From NCBI GenBank assembly GCA_014529385.2, contig CM043943.1, positions 104,938,355 through 105,002,354 of the forward strand: a DNA stretch of 64,000 nucleotides. The letters run 5' to 3'. The DNA comes from Adiantum capillus-veneris. Its lineage: Eukaryota; Streptophyta; Polypodiopsida; Polypodiales; Pteridaceae. Positions 22,062 to 32,039 of this stretch are shown in pieces. Below the pieces are notes generated by a model. It was not told the origin of the DNA, did not search any database, and saw only the letters and a program-made list of their open reading frames with translations. Within the stretch, counting starts at the first letter, position 1. Each line of letters starts with the position of its first letter. The position numbers were made by a program, and so were the translations under genes.

Positions 22062-22757
22062 CTAAAGCTTGTTGGCAAAGTTAATGGCTTCCTCATATTT
22101 ACTGGCTAGCTCAAGCACTTCATCCTTCATCTCCTGTAGCCAATTATAGATAGCCTCTATAGAGCCATTCTCGACGAGCAATCGTTGCAGGTCTTCAGGC
22201 CTTCTTGCTTCCAGAGAGTATTTGAGGATTGAGACTCTGTGCTTGACGATCAGCATTTGTTCCAGCTTCAGGCTAGCATCCTGCAGAGAGCATTTAGCAA
22301 ATAAGCTCTTCAAACTAGGAGCTTGGAAATTGGGACTTCGAAAGAAAAGAATTACCAGCGGCTTACCCCGAGAATTGACTCCCATGTTGACAGCAGCCAC
22401 TCCCGGGCTGTGTCGGTCGAGAACATTAAGGGTAACATCGGGGGAGGGCCAAGGGGGGACCTCTTGAGGAGGGACCGGATGCGGTCCTGCTGGCGCTGCA
22501 GGAGTATACCTTGGAAAGGCATCACCACTATCCTAAGCTTCTTGTAGTTGTTCTGCAAAACCCTGAGGGAGGTTTTGAAAAAACTGCGGGTTAAATAGAC
22601 AAGATGGACATGCCTGAAAAGAAGAGCCTGGGTTCTGGCTGATGAGTGGTTTGTGAGGGGTGGTACCGCCATGCAATTTCATGAGAGGTAGACGTGGGAG
22701 AGAGAAGCAATGGTACCACCCCCCCAAATTAGGGGAGGTGATGGGAGGGAGCGACAT
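22062..22757 (-). pseudogene. X3: unrecognised protein, one in-frame TAG
   Basis: From ATG at 22757 one frame runs 232 codons to the stop at 22062, broken only by TAG at 22533-22535 (CAG would give Gln). The first third is Pro-rich (MSLPPITSPNLGGWYHCFSL). The middle holds HPVPPQEVPPWPSPDVTLNV. The last part is helical (LKLEQMLIVKHRVSILKYSL, then RPEDLQRLLVENGSIEAIYN and EMKDEVLELASKYEEAINFA). It could be an exon of a larger gene that includes X2 or a separate gene. No family is recognised. It sits between two clusters of the hairpin motif. Confidence 0.45.
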
Positions 22758-22814
22758 GACAGTTAGGACCGCATGGACTTAAACGTCTCCTTCACATTGG
22801 TATTTTGTTGCAGG

Positions 22815-22967
22815 GGATGCAAACCTGTTCGCTTGCTATTACACTTTTCTGAGATCACTACCGAGCGAATAAGGGAAGGAAAACTCTTTCCGATGCACCT
22901 GTTCGCTTGGTATTGACCTCAGAAAATATAAGTGTTTTCTGCTATTACTATTTTTTGAGGTCACTAT
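22815..22967. repeat. Third cluster of the hairpin motif, cut by the CACTA element
   Basis: CCTGTTCGCTTGCTATT, ACTACCGAGCGAATAAGG and CCTGTTCGCTTGGTATTGACC occur in turn. The last unit matches 21740-21820 (GACCTC.GAAAATATAAGTG...GAGGTCA) and stops at GAGGTCACTAT, where CACTACAAG begins. Confidence 0.8.
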
Positions 22968-23100
22968 CACTACAAGAGGCTATTCATATTAGCGACGCTC
23001 ACACAGCGACGCTCAAAAATGTTTTTCCCGGCGTCGCTATGAGCGTCGCAAATTTACAAAGAAATGTGCGACGCTCATAGCAACGCCGACTGGGCTAAAA
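22968..23100. repeat. CACTA terminal and subterminal repeats
   Basis: After CACTACAAG come several copies of GCGACGCTCA in both directions (near 23003, 23017, 23035 and 23070). Such short inverted subterminal motifs are the binding sites of the element's DNA-binding protein in En/Spm elements. Confidence 0.85.
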
Positions 23101-23174
23101 AAATAACAGAGCGCGCCCAAAAACTCAGATCTCAGATCTGAGTTTTTCGGCGCCCTCAAGCAAGGAGCAGGTAA

Positions 23175-23176
23175 CG

Positions 23177-23225
<49 letters not shown>

Positions 23226-23227
23226 CT

Positions 23228-23265
<38 letters not shown>

Positions 23266-23383
23266 AGAGGAAGGAGAGCCAGGTATGCTCCTTCCCTCTC
23301 CTCACTCTCATGTTCCCTTCCCCTCTTTCTCTCTCCCTCTCTCTCTCTCTCACACACACACACATACACACACACATAGTGTT

Positions 23384-23431
<48 letters not shown>

Positions 23432-23660
23432 AACATAAACAAAAACGCACACACACATACATAAACAAAGAATGCACACACACATTGAGAGAGGAAAAGA
23501 GAGAGAGAGCATGCATAAACAAAAAACGCACGCATTGAGAGAGGAAAAGAGAGAGAGAACATGCATAAACAAAAAACGCACACATTGAGAGAGGAAAAGA
23601 GAGAGAAAACATGCATACGATCCAAAAAAATGCACACACATTGAGAGAGAAAGAGAGAGA
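23175..23660. repeat. Microsatellites and a 50-bp minisatellite inside the CACTA element
   Basis: (TC)n near 23180-23221, (CA)n near 23230-23261, (GA)n near 23390-23428, then about four units of roughly 50 bp built on CATAAACAAAAAACGCAC and ATTGAGAGAGGAAAAGAG. Long low-complexity frames here are not genes. Confidence 0.9.
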
Positions 23661-23670
23661 AACTAATTTA

Positions 23671-24050
23671 ACGTCGTAGGAAACTAATTAAAATTAAAAG
23701 ACCTAAAGATCTAGCCGACGAGGAGTTGAACTCAGGACCTATTATTCAAGAGGGAAATGGCATAACCAATCTATCATACTTGGCATGGGTGATAGAAAGG
23801 TTATACCATTTATCTCTTTTTATTGGCACACACATCCACACACGCGCACACACACAAGAAGAAGAGAGTTATAACGTCGTAGGAAACTATCCTAAAAGAC
23901 GTTAAAGATTAGGTTAGATGTAGACTTACGTTAAATTAGATTTAGGTTTATTTAAGTTAAATTAGATTAGATTTAGGTTTATTTTTAATTAGATTTACGT
24001 TTATTTACGCTAGATTTAGATTTACGTTATATTAGATTAGATTTAGGTCT
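23671..24050. repeat. TTAGAT-rich internal repeats of the CACTA element (first block)
   Basis: ACGTCGTAGGAAACTA occurs near 23671, 23874 and 24599. The second and third copies are followed by the same string of AGATTAGGTTAGATGTA and GATTTAGGTTTATTT motifs, so 23870-24010 is repeated at 24595-24715. Confidence 0.8.
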
Positions 24051-24409
24051 CCATAGATTGCGATGCATGCATGAAGCGGGTGAAGAAAGCCCTCAATGGA
24101 ATATAGGGTATTGCTGCCTTCACTCATGGTGGGCTCCGTCGATCCAAAAGTACTGGTGAAATGTCTTCAGAAGATAGGGAAGAAGATGGATCTTCAGGAC
24201 GGCAAGAGTCACTACATCCCCGACACAATGACCATCTAGGCAACCTCTAGTCATTCAACAGCAACTTCAAAGTTAGTAACAAGAGCAAGAACGGTCTAAA
24301 GGGCCAATTGCTGTCGTCAGATGTGGATGGAGATGAGGCAGCGTCACCGCCGGAAGTTAACTCTCACATCTTTAGTGATGAGAATGCCAACTCTTGCCGA
24401 GTTATGTGA
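24042..24409 (+). pseudogene. Captured fragment of a HIPP gene (heavy-metal-associated isoprenylated plant protein)
   Basis: The plus strand reads DCDACMKRVKKALNGI from 24056, the metal-binding loop (C-X2-C) and first helix of an HMA domain. After a stop at 24104-24106 and a frame change comes VDPKVLVKCLQKIGKKMDLQ (from 24138), the second helix. A further change of frame leads to NSNFKVSNKSKNGLKGQL and finally ANSCRVM followed by TGA at 24407. CRVM at the very end is a CaaX isoprenylation box, which with HMA defines the plant HIPP family. An AG before GTCTCCATAG at 24045 suggests the capture began at an exon edge. It lies between CACTA repeats, upstream of the transposase, and is clearly not functional. 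Confidence 0.75.
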
Positions 24410-24538
24410 AAAATTATGTGTTAAATCAGTTTTAAGGTTCTTATAATCCCTGTTAGTTTAGTTCTTTGTTTTTAATATAACATAATTTACGTTAGATTTA
24501 GATTTATGTTATATTAGATTAGACTTAGGTTTATTTAG

Positions 24539-24582
<44 letters not shown>

Positions 24583-24996
24583 GAAGAAGAGATTTTTAAC
24601 GTCGTAGGAAACTATCCCAAAAGATGTTAAAGATTAGGTTAGATGTAAACTTACCTTAAATTAGATTTAGGTTTATTTTTAGTTAGATTTACGTTTATTT
24701 ACGTTAGATCGAGTCCACGCAAGAATTACTTACGGTTTAGGGTTTAGAGTTAGACGAACAGTGAAAAGATCTACTGTGAAAAGATGTTAAGATGTTGTGA
24801 AGTGCTACAGCTAGAGAAGAGGCAAAGGGGTTTTGTCCACTACATGCAGTATCATGTAGACGTGGGTCTGTAGATTTCTTGTACCCACAAATATAGGTAT
24901 TGACCAATAAAGACGAGATTATAACCCGGTGGTTCTGATCTCCGTGCACCTCTAGACCGAGGTGTGCGGGGATTGGACATGACTAGAGAATGAGAG

Positions 24997-25000
<4 letters not shown>
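24410..25000. repeat. CACTA internal non-coding region (second block)
   Basis: Holds (AC)n at 24547-24580 and the second copy of the TTAGAT-rich repeat (24595-24715). The rest, to 25000, shows no gene. Confidence 0.6.

Positions 25001-25067
<67 letters not shown>
25001..25067. repeat. (GA)n microsatellite
   Basis: About 33 GA units just upstream of the TNP2 start. Confidence 0.95.
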
Positions 25068-25070
<3 letters not shown>

Positions 25071-25132
25071 GACGAAGAATGCCAATAGAATATTAAATTT
25101 CTTGTCCAGGTTATAAGATTTTTATCCTCATT

Positions 25133-27008
25133 ATGAGTAGTGACGAGGATGTGGGACCGTCCAACCGAAACACCTATCTCTCAACGAGGGTCTTATGTCC
25201 TTGTAATCAATGCAAGCATGATGTGCAACGGACAAGACGTGTTTCTTTGCAGCACGTTCGCGAATTTGGCGAGTTCGATCCATCTATTATAGATCGAGTT
25301 GTTGCCAATTATAACTCGTTGGACTCTGACGCTGGCTAACAAGCAGCAATCTTGCAACCCAATAGACGTGTTCACAGGCGCTTTGGTCAAGCAGCATATG
25401 TAAGGCCACAAGATGTAGCCTCTGACATCTCGGGGGATGATCATGCAGAGCACATTCCCAACGAGGCAATGTTTGAGCCCGAGATTGATGAAATGATCGA
25501 GACGATCATGGATTCAGAAAGGCTTATCTATGATGATATGAAAAGTGAAGCCGATACGCCATTGTATAATGGAGCACGTATGTCTAGATTGAAAGCACTC
25601 CTGGTTCTTCTCAACATGAAGGCAAAGTTTGGATGGAGTGACACTAGCGTCACAGCGCTTTTTAGGTGATCTATTACAATTAGTTTACTTTAATAAAACT
25701 CTAAATGTATAATGATCTGATAGATTTTTACACGACTGTATCGTATTTTTATGTTGTGTAGATTGCTTAAAGAGCACATTCTACCAGCTGACAATGTGAT
25801 GCCAGATTCCCGAGATGAAGCAAGAAAGATTTTGCGAAACTTGGGGATGGATTACAATTCTATCCACGCTTGTCCTAATGACTGCATTCTTTTCAGAGGG
25901 GAATACATAGACATGGAGAAGTGTCCGAAATGTGATTCCGAAAGATATCGAGTAGATCTCCACGGGACAAAAATTCCACAAAAGGTTTTGCGACATTTTC
26001 CTCTGCTTCCTCGCATCAAGCATTTCTTCGAATGTAAGTCCATGGCCGCCCTAGTATCATGGCATGAGGAGAATAAATCTTCGGATGGTGTGCTACGAAT
26101 TCCTGCAGATTGCGCAGCCTGGAAACATATAGATGGAACATGGTCGGATTTTGCCAGGGAAGCTCGAAATTTGCGCTTAGGCCTGGCTATGGATGGCGTA
26201 AATCCATTTGGTCAAAGATCAACATCTTACAGTGTATGGCCCGTTGTCATCGTCAACTACAACATTCCCCCGTGGTTGACTACGAAGAAGGGGCACCTAT
26301 GGCTAAGCTTGATTGTGCCAGGGCGATATAAAGTGGGGAATATGGATGTGTATCTTCGTCCACTATTGGAAGAGCTACAACAATTGTGGATTGGCATAGA
26401 GGTGGTGGATATGAGCCGACACACAGGACGACGGAATGCTTTGATCAGAGGCATTCTAATGTGGACCATGCATGACTATCCTGGGCTAACAGAATGCTCA
26501 GGTGATCTATTGACACTCCTCACTCAGACACTGTAAATCTTGTTTTTTCCCATAGTTGATCTATTATCATGTGTATACATGCAGGGCTTCAAACAAGCGG
26601 ATACAGAGCATGTGTCACATGTGGACCTAGACTGAATGCACGTAGGGCGTCCTCACTGAAGAAGCAAATCTACGAAGGTCATCAAGCGTATCTTCCAGAG
26701 AATCATGTGTTACGCGACGGCTTTTTGGGAAGAGAGCCACCAAGGATGTCTGCACAAGCATGGTTAGAGCAGAAGGAGATGTGCGATGACGGATTGCCTC
26801 CAGGGATGAAGAGACTATCTCTATGGTACGAGTTACCATACTGGCCCCGACTCATGATCAATCACTTGCTCGATCCAATGCACATATTCAAGAATGTGGG
26901 TAATCTACTATGGGACCATCTGACCGGTAAGAAAGATACTTTGGGAGCCAGAGTTGACCTTAGAAATGTGGATCGTATGGAGCAATATTGACCGCAAATC
27001 CTGACTGA
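25133..27008 (+). pseudogene. TNP2-type CACTA transposase, 3' end missing
   Basis: Exon 1 (25133-25665) starts MSSDEDVGPS with an N-terminal CPCNQCKHDVQRTRR zinc-like motif of the transposase-associated domain, and has one TAA at 25337 (CAA expected). An intron of 96 bp follows (25666-25761, GTGATC...GTGTAG). Exon 2 carries HACPNDCILFRGEY and KCPKC, then LRLGLAMDGVNPFGQRSTSY, the 'D-G-x-N-P-F' motif of Transposase_21. A second intron is at 26502-26584. Exon 3 carries CVTCGPRLNARRAS, MKRLSLWYELPYW and LDPMHIFKNVGNLLWDHLTG. The protein would cut and join the CACTA ends. It stops after MEQY and a TGA (TGG expected) where element D begins, so the C-terminal part is lost. Confidence 0.9.
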
Positions 27009-28395
27009 AGTGATAACGCACACTAATGTATTTTGTTCTGGAATGAAACACTAGATTCTTAGCCAAGGCAATAACACTCTGACTGTCACAATGAAGAACT
27101 GGTAAACACTGCTCTATTCCAAGATCCTTCACTAGACGAGCAAGCCAAATAGCTTCTTTGCATGCTTCACTCAATGCAACATACTCTGCCTCTGTAGTGA
27201 AAATGGATGTACAGTCTTGAAGTACTAATCTCCAAGAAATAGCAGAACCAGCAAATGTGTGAATCCAACCTGTTGTGGATTTACGATTGTCAACATAGCT
27301 TGCATAATCACTGTCTGCATATCCCTTAATGGATATCTCTCCACCACCATAGCATAAATGTCTATTTGTTGTGCCACTCAAGTATCTAAGAATCGACTTG
27401 ACAACATCCCAACGCTTTTTACCAGGGTTAGACATAAATCTGCTGACAACTCCCACTGCATGTGCAATGTCAGGTCTCGTAGCCACCATGGCATACATAA
27501 GACTACCACAAGCTGAAGCATAAGGAATTTTAGCCATCTCAGCTTTTTTCTCAACAGATTTGGGACAATCGTTCTTGCTAAGTTTCAGATATGCAGGCAA
27601 TGGGGTACTCAATGCCTTCCCCTTCTGCATGTTGAAACGATCAAGAACCTAGTGCACATACTCCTTCTGAGAAAGGTATAGCAACCTCTTCTTACGGTCA
27701 CGAGTAATGCGCATACCCAAAATGTGATTGGCTTCACCCAAATATTTCATGTCAAATTTACTCTTCAGCTTGGTTTTCAAGTCAGCAATGTCTTTCTTGG
27801 AATGATCAGCAATGAGCATGTCATCCACATAAAGTATAAGCATAATAAGTTGTCCATTGGGTTGTCTTTTCACATAAAGACATGGATCCTCATTACTGCG
27901 TTTATAGTGAAGGGAACGCATGAATGTATCAAACTTGTGATACCATTGTCTGAATGATTCCTTCAAGACATAGAGACTTTTTAGAAGCTTACAGACCAAA
28001 TGTTCCTTGCCCTTTTGCACAAACCCTTCAGGTTGCTGCATATAAATCTCTTCCTCAAGATCACCATGTAAGAAAGCAGTAATAACATCCATTTGATCAA
28101 GATCCATATCTTCAGTGGCAACCAAAGCAAGCAACATTCTCAGTGTTGTCATCTTGACCACTGGAGAAAGGATTTCCTAGAAATCTACACCATATTCTTG
28201 CTTGAAACCTTTGGCCATTAAACGAGCTTTGTAATTCTCAACATTGGATGCAATCTTCTTCTTGTAAACCCATTTACAAGGCAAAGCTTTCCTACCTTTT
28301 GGCAATGGAACAAGTTCCCATGTTTTGTTCTTTGCAATACTGGATAGCTCCCTTTTCATAGCATGTTCCCACTGAACCTTATCATTGGCTAGCAT
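27009..28395 (-). pseudogene. Element D reverse transcriptase and RNase H
   Basis: 28177-28395 holds WELVPLPKGRKALPCKWVYK. 27649-28161 holds MDVITAFLHGDLEEEIYMQQ, the palm, and LYVDDMLIADHSKKD, the Y-V-D-D active site. 27009-27630 holds ASACGSLMYAMVATRPDIAH, STTGWIHTFAGSAISW and TTEAEYVALSEACKEAIWLA, the RNase H of copia elements. The breaks between the three parts are TAG codons in VDF-stop-EIL and YVH-stop-VLD where CAG (Gln) is the family residue. The frame is otherwise continuous. The end after RTKYISVRYHF is lost. Confidence 0.9.
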
Positions 28396-28984
28396 AGCCT
28401 CTTTGTAGCACGAAGCCTCACCACTATCTCTCTCAGCAACACAAAGTCCGCGCCTAGAACAAACCGTTCTGGCGGATGTGAGACTCTTTGAGATCTCCTC
28501 GGCTGATCATAACTTGTACTAGGCTGTGTAATAATTGTCTCTGGATCCATCCGTGCAAGAGGTGATACATCGAAAAACGTCACTTTCTGGGATTCAACCT
28601 CTTTCGTTGGCTGCCTATGCATCTTGGTCTCATTGAAGACAACATCACTGCTACGGATTACTGATCGACTTTCCGGATCCCATAAACGATAGCCAAATTG
28701 ACCATCTACACCATAGCCAATAAAGATGCATTTCCTGGACTTAGGGTCAAGCTTAGCACCCAAATCCTTGGGTCCATGTGTATAAGCTTGGGTACATGTG
28801 TATAAGCTTAGCACGCAAATCCTTGGGTACATGTGTATAAGCTTCGCAGCCAGATGTACGGAGTTTTTCATAAGACAACTTATGTCCTGACCATAACTCC
28901 AAAGGTACACAAAACTGTAATGAAGCATGTGGTGATCTATTGATCAAATACACAACATGTGCAAGATGATTGTGATGCACAAGA
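28389..28984 (-). pseudogene. Element D integrase C-terminal part with internal duplication
   Basis: NHLAHVVYLINRSPHASL and LELWSGHKLSYEKLRTSGCEA are the copia integrase end (VYLINRSP, P.E.W.G.K). SRKCIFIGYGVDGQFGYRLW follows, the usual link domain. Between 28740 and 28850 a block containing ACATGTGTATAAGCTT is present three times, repeating the peptide Y-T-H-x-P-K-D-L and breaking the frame. Confidence 0.85.
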
Positions 28985-29163
28985 CATCAAGATGTTGACT
29001 GAAACTGAGTCAAATTCATCTCTTCAGTCCGTGTGGCATAAATAATAGGCAATTTCTATTTCTTTTGGACAAGCACATCTTGCATCTGATTCTTCCAAAG
29101 ATGAAAATTAGTGCCATCAAACTTCTTTATGTCATAAATGTCAGAGTCTTTGCTGATAGACAT
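28985..29163 (-). pseudogene. Element D gag N-terminus
   Basis: From ATG at 29163: MSISKDSDIYDIKKFDGTNF then HLWKNQMQDVLVQKK, the copia gag start (F-D-G-x-N-F-x-x-W). After a stop the frame continues LPIIYATRTEEMNLTQFQ to about 28990, then integrase sequence follows, so a deletion joined the two. Confidence 0.8.
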
Positions 29164-30434
29164 TGTGACAAAATGACCAAAAGATTCTGGAAAAAATTCG
29201 GGAGAGTCTCCTTTGTCAATCAAAATGCGAGACAATAAGAGACCAAAATATCGCTCACAAAGTAACAAAGAGTACTATGTCACTCAAAAGCAGACTGTAT
29301 AGAACCCATTGAGGTGCATCAACTGTCAATCTGACCATAGACTGCCAACTCGGCGTCAAAAGCACCTATACCAATCTATACATGTCCTATGACGAGGTCA
29401 CGAAGGGTAACTCCAGCTACCTATATCACCGAAGGTATCTCCACATTTGAGAATACCCCAGCTCAAAGAAAACCTCATGCTATCGACCCTCACAATGTAG
29501 GTAATGCAGTAAAGCATATAGCCAAGTCTCAGAAATGGCTATCTTCCGGACCAAGTCTCAAAAATGGCCGTGACTGCCGTACTAGCCAAAAGATGGCTCC
29601 ACAAAAGACGTACAGATGTATCGTTGCGCACAAACAGCCGCCAAAAGCATATGTATGCCAGAAAAATATCCCTGCTGGGAGTCAAACTACTCTCAAAAGA
29701 GCTTAGACACTGTAACAAGCGTCAACATATGCATATGCACATAAAAACACTCCCACTGGAACCATAGTTGGCATAAATGCTGCAATCTGTACTATGTGTG
29801 TCGATGCCAATGTCGAAACGCACTGCAAAATCCTGTGTGTGGATGTCTATGACAAAGTGCAGTCGTATATGTCGATGCCGAAACAATAGAGGAATCCGAT
29901 GTCGAAGCCGTAACCTAAACTCATGCCCTGTGTGTCGATGCCGAACTCTTATAATCTCTCAAGTATACGCAGCTGAAAATACCTCTGGAAAATCACCTGC
30001 AAACTCCCACCTGCTATGCGTGTCGACTATGTTCGAGATGTCCACAATATACATACATCTCCTTGACTAAAAATTCAGCCCACATAGCTCTCACACAGTG
30101 AAGCTACACTTGCAGTAAACATGAGAGGGAAAAAACCCTCGAAGATCTGCGAGAAATTTTCAAACGCAAATTTCGCAACTGAAATAAGCGAAATCGGCCT
30201 TTTTGACGCAGACCCAGGTACTATATACCTGTTTTTGTTCAGAGCGACAGATTTTGGTAAAATAGAGTATAGGTTCACCTATTTTTGATGCTGCCTCACT
30301 CCTTGCTATCCTGGTGCAAACTGCTGATTCTGGCTATCTTCACAGTAGCCCTTCATAGCCACAAGAGCTCCAAGCTCTAATGGAAAGCTCCATATCTCAG
30401 CTCTCTATCACAAGCTCCGTTGCACTGTCCATGT
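29164..30434 (-). other. Element D leader
   Basis: About 1.27 kb between PBS and gag without a convincing frame. Short repeated strings (GTGTCGATGCCGAA, AAGTCTCAGAAATGGC) are present. Confidence 0.6.
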
Positions 30435-30446
30435 GCTCTGATACCA
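30435..30446 (-). other. Primer-binding site of element D
   Basis: The minus strand reads TGGTATCAGAGC, complementary to the 3' end of initiator tRNA-Met, two bases from the LTR. Confidence 0.9.
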
Positions 30447-30448
30447 GT

Positions 30449-30493
30449 TGAAAGAGAAGATGCAAGCAGTGCGATGCAGGAGCCAGAGAGCGA

Positions 30494-30563
<70 letters not shown>

Positions 30564-30714
30564 TAAGTTGTTTGGAAGGGGGAGAGCCAAAAGATTATTT
30601 TGCCCCCAATTATTATTATGCACATATATAATAAGTGGCTCAAGTGTGAATAACTATCACATGGGTTAGTAGCAGTTAGAAGGGCGGCCGGACATGGCCA
30701 GCATAAACCTAACA
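30449..30714 (-). repeat. 5' LTR of element D (266 bp)
   Basis: Plus-strand ends TGAAAGAGAAG and AAACCTAACA, so on the element strand TGTTAGGTTT...CTTTCA. It contains a (GA)n run at about 30498-30558 and a TATATAATAAG stretch near 30626 that may serve as the TATA box. Confidence 0.8.
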
Positions 30715-30719
30715 AGTAT

Positions 30720-31087
30720 TTATGTGGTTCAAACAATTTTCGGCTATGGTTGAAAATGTCTCAAAATGTACTATGGGCACCCTCCGTTGCGATCGGAGGG
30801 GGAGTATATGTCTCATGAATTTAAAGCATTTCTGGCTAGTCGTGGGATAAAACACCAATGTACAGTGATTTATACGCCTCAGCAAAATGGTGTTGCTAAG
30901 AGGAAAAATAGGTCACGTACGGAAACGGCATGATGTATGGTCAAAAGTCAAGCTTTGCTGCATTTTCTTTTGGCTTGAGGCCATCATGTGTGCCACTTAT
31001 GTACTTAACAGGTGTCCTACAAAAGAGTGGGACGGGTGTCTAACCTCACTCCTATCTTATTGCAGACATAGCAAGAACCACGAATAA
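30720..31087 (+). pseudogene. Fragment E: copia integrase core on the plus strand
   Basis: Reads FKQFSAMVENVSKCTMGTLR, then after a one-base shift GGEYMSHEFKAFLASRGIKH, TPQQNGVAKRKNR and CATYVLNRCPTKEW. This is the second half of the copia integrase core. The residue before R-K-N-R is Lys where the catalytic Glu is expected (AAG for GAG). It starts next to the LTR of element D and ends by 31087. Confidence 0.85.
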
Positions 31088-32030
31088 ATTGTCAATCCAT
31101 GGGACGAAGCTGACTTGACTAGTTCATAGAGTCTACAAGAGGTTGTCAATCTCTTTGAAAAACAACAAACAACTCGTATCTAACTCGGGCTACACTCAAG
31201 TGACTGAAATCACCAAAAGCCAATCGCTCATCGGCAAACAATTCACATCTATCACAGCATCAAACGACATCCAAACGTAACAAAAATTCTAGGACAAGTT
31301 TATAAAACCTAAGCACACACACTTATGATCTCAAATCTCACTTTAGGTCAAGTGCAAAAATTATGATTATTAACAGTAGTGGATTTTTGACCTAGTTGTT
31401 TTCGACACAGAATGCATCTAAATGCTTAGCAATGATGCCCCAATACCCCGCCTATACTAAGTTTTTGATTTTGAAGTGTAAATTCCTACTTCAGATGAAA
31501 TCAGCGGCGATGCCAAAAGCTATGAAATATCGTAAAATGCTTACGTCAATGCGTAGAGCTCTTACCTGCGGTTGCAACGCAATAGACGCGACTGCAATGT
31601 GACAATCGGGGAGGGAGTAGGAAGCGCAAGAAGGAGAGAAGTGAGCGTCGTTAGCTCACGCTGTCACGCTGTGTATTTCATCATCCGAAACTTATCAAAA
31701 TCTTACAAAAATTGGCTTTTTTTGGGAGCTCTAACTATAGACAGGTTAATACAATCTGGAAGCTTGTAGCCCGGGCTCATCAATTACAGAGTTTATCCGG
31801 AAAATACGAGTTACAATATGCTCGATTCATCAAAATAATAAATGTTTTTACAATGAAAGCTCCAAAATATGGTATCCGAGTTAGCTTGCTGCTAACATTC
31901 CCCCCCTCCTCGCTTGTGTTGTCCCTTGACACAGCTTTATGGGCTGAAATAATCTTTGGGTTGACGGTTGGCGAGGTGGTCTTTAAGTGCATGTAAAGCT
32001 TTCTCATATCTGATCTTTCTTTATTTGTCT
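31088..32030. other. Unassigned stretch
   Basis: No convincing gene. A piece near 31640-31675 (GTGAGCGTCG, GCTCACGCTG) weakly recalls the CACTA subterminal motif but no terminus follows. Confidence 0.35.
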
Positions 32031-32039
32031 AGAATCTGC

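Larger units (their letters stand above)
22968..27008 (+). mobile_element. CACTA (En/Spm-type) DNA transposon, left part
   Basis: The left end is CACTACAAGAGGCTATTC at 22968 and the likely 3-bp target copy TAT precedes it. Subterminal repeats follow, then a captured HIPP fragment, then a TNP2-type transposase in the same direction. The right end is not found: the transposase stops at about 27008 where copia element D begins, and I see no matching right terminus to 32000. Confidence 0.85.
27009..30714 (-). mobile_element. Element D: Ty1/copia retrotransposon, 3' end and middle deleted
   Basis: Minus-strand order: LTR (30714-30449), PBS for tRNA-Met, long leader, start of gag, then directly the middle of integrase, reverse transcriptase and RNase H. 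Protease, the rest of gag and the integrase N-terminus are missing. The 3' end of RNase H, the polypurine tract and the 3' LTR are also missing at the join with TNP2. Confidence 0.9.

Noticed and set aside
24060-24110. Start of an intact metal-binding host gene
   Set aside because: HMA and CaaX motifs are real but separated by a stop and two frame changes, and lie inside CACTA repeats.
31640-31680. Right end of the CACTA element
   Set aside because: Contains strings like GTGAGCGTCG but no terminal CTTGTAGTG and no inverted copy of the left terminus.
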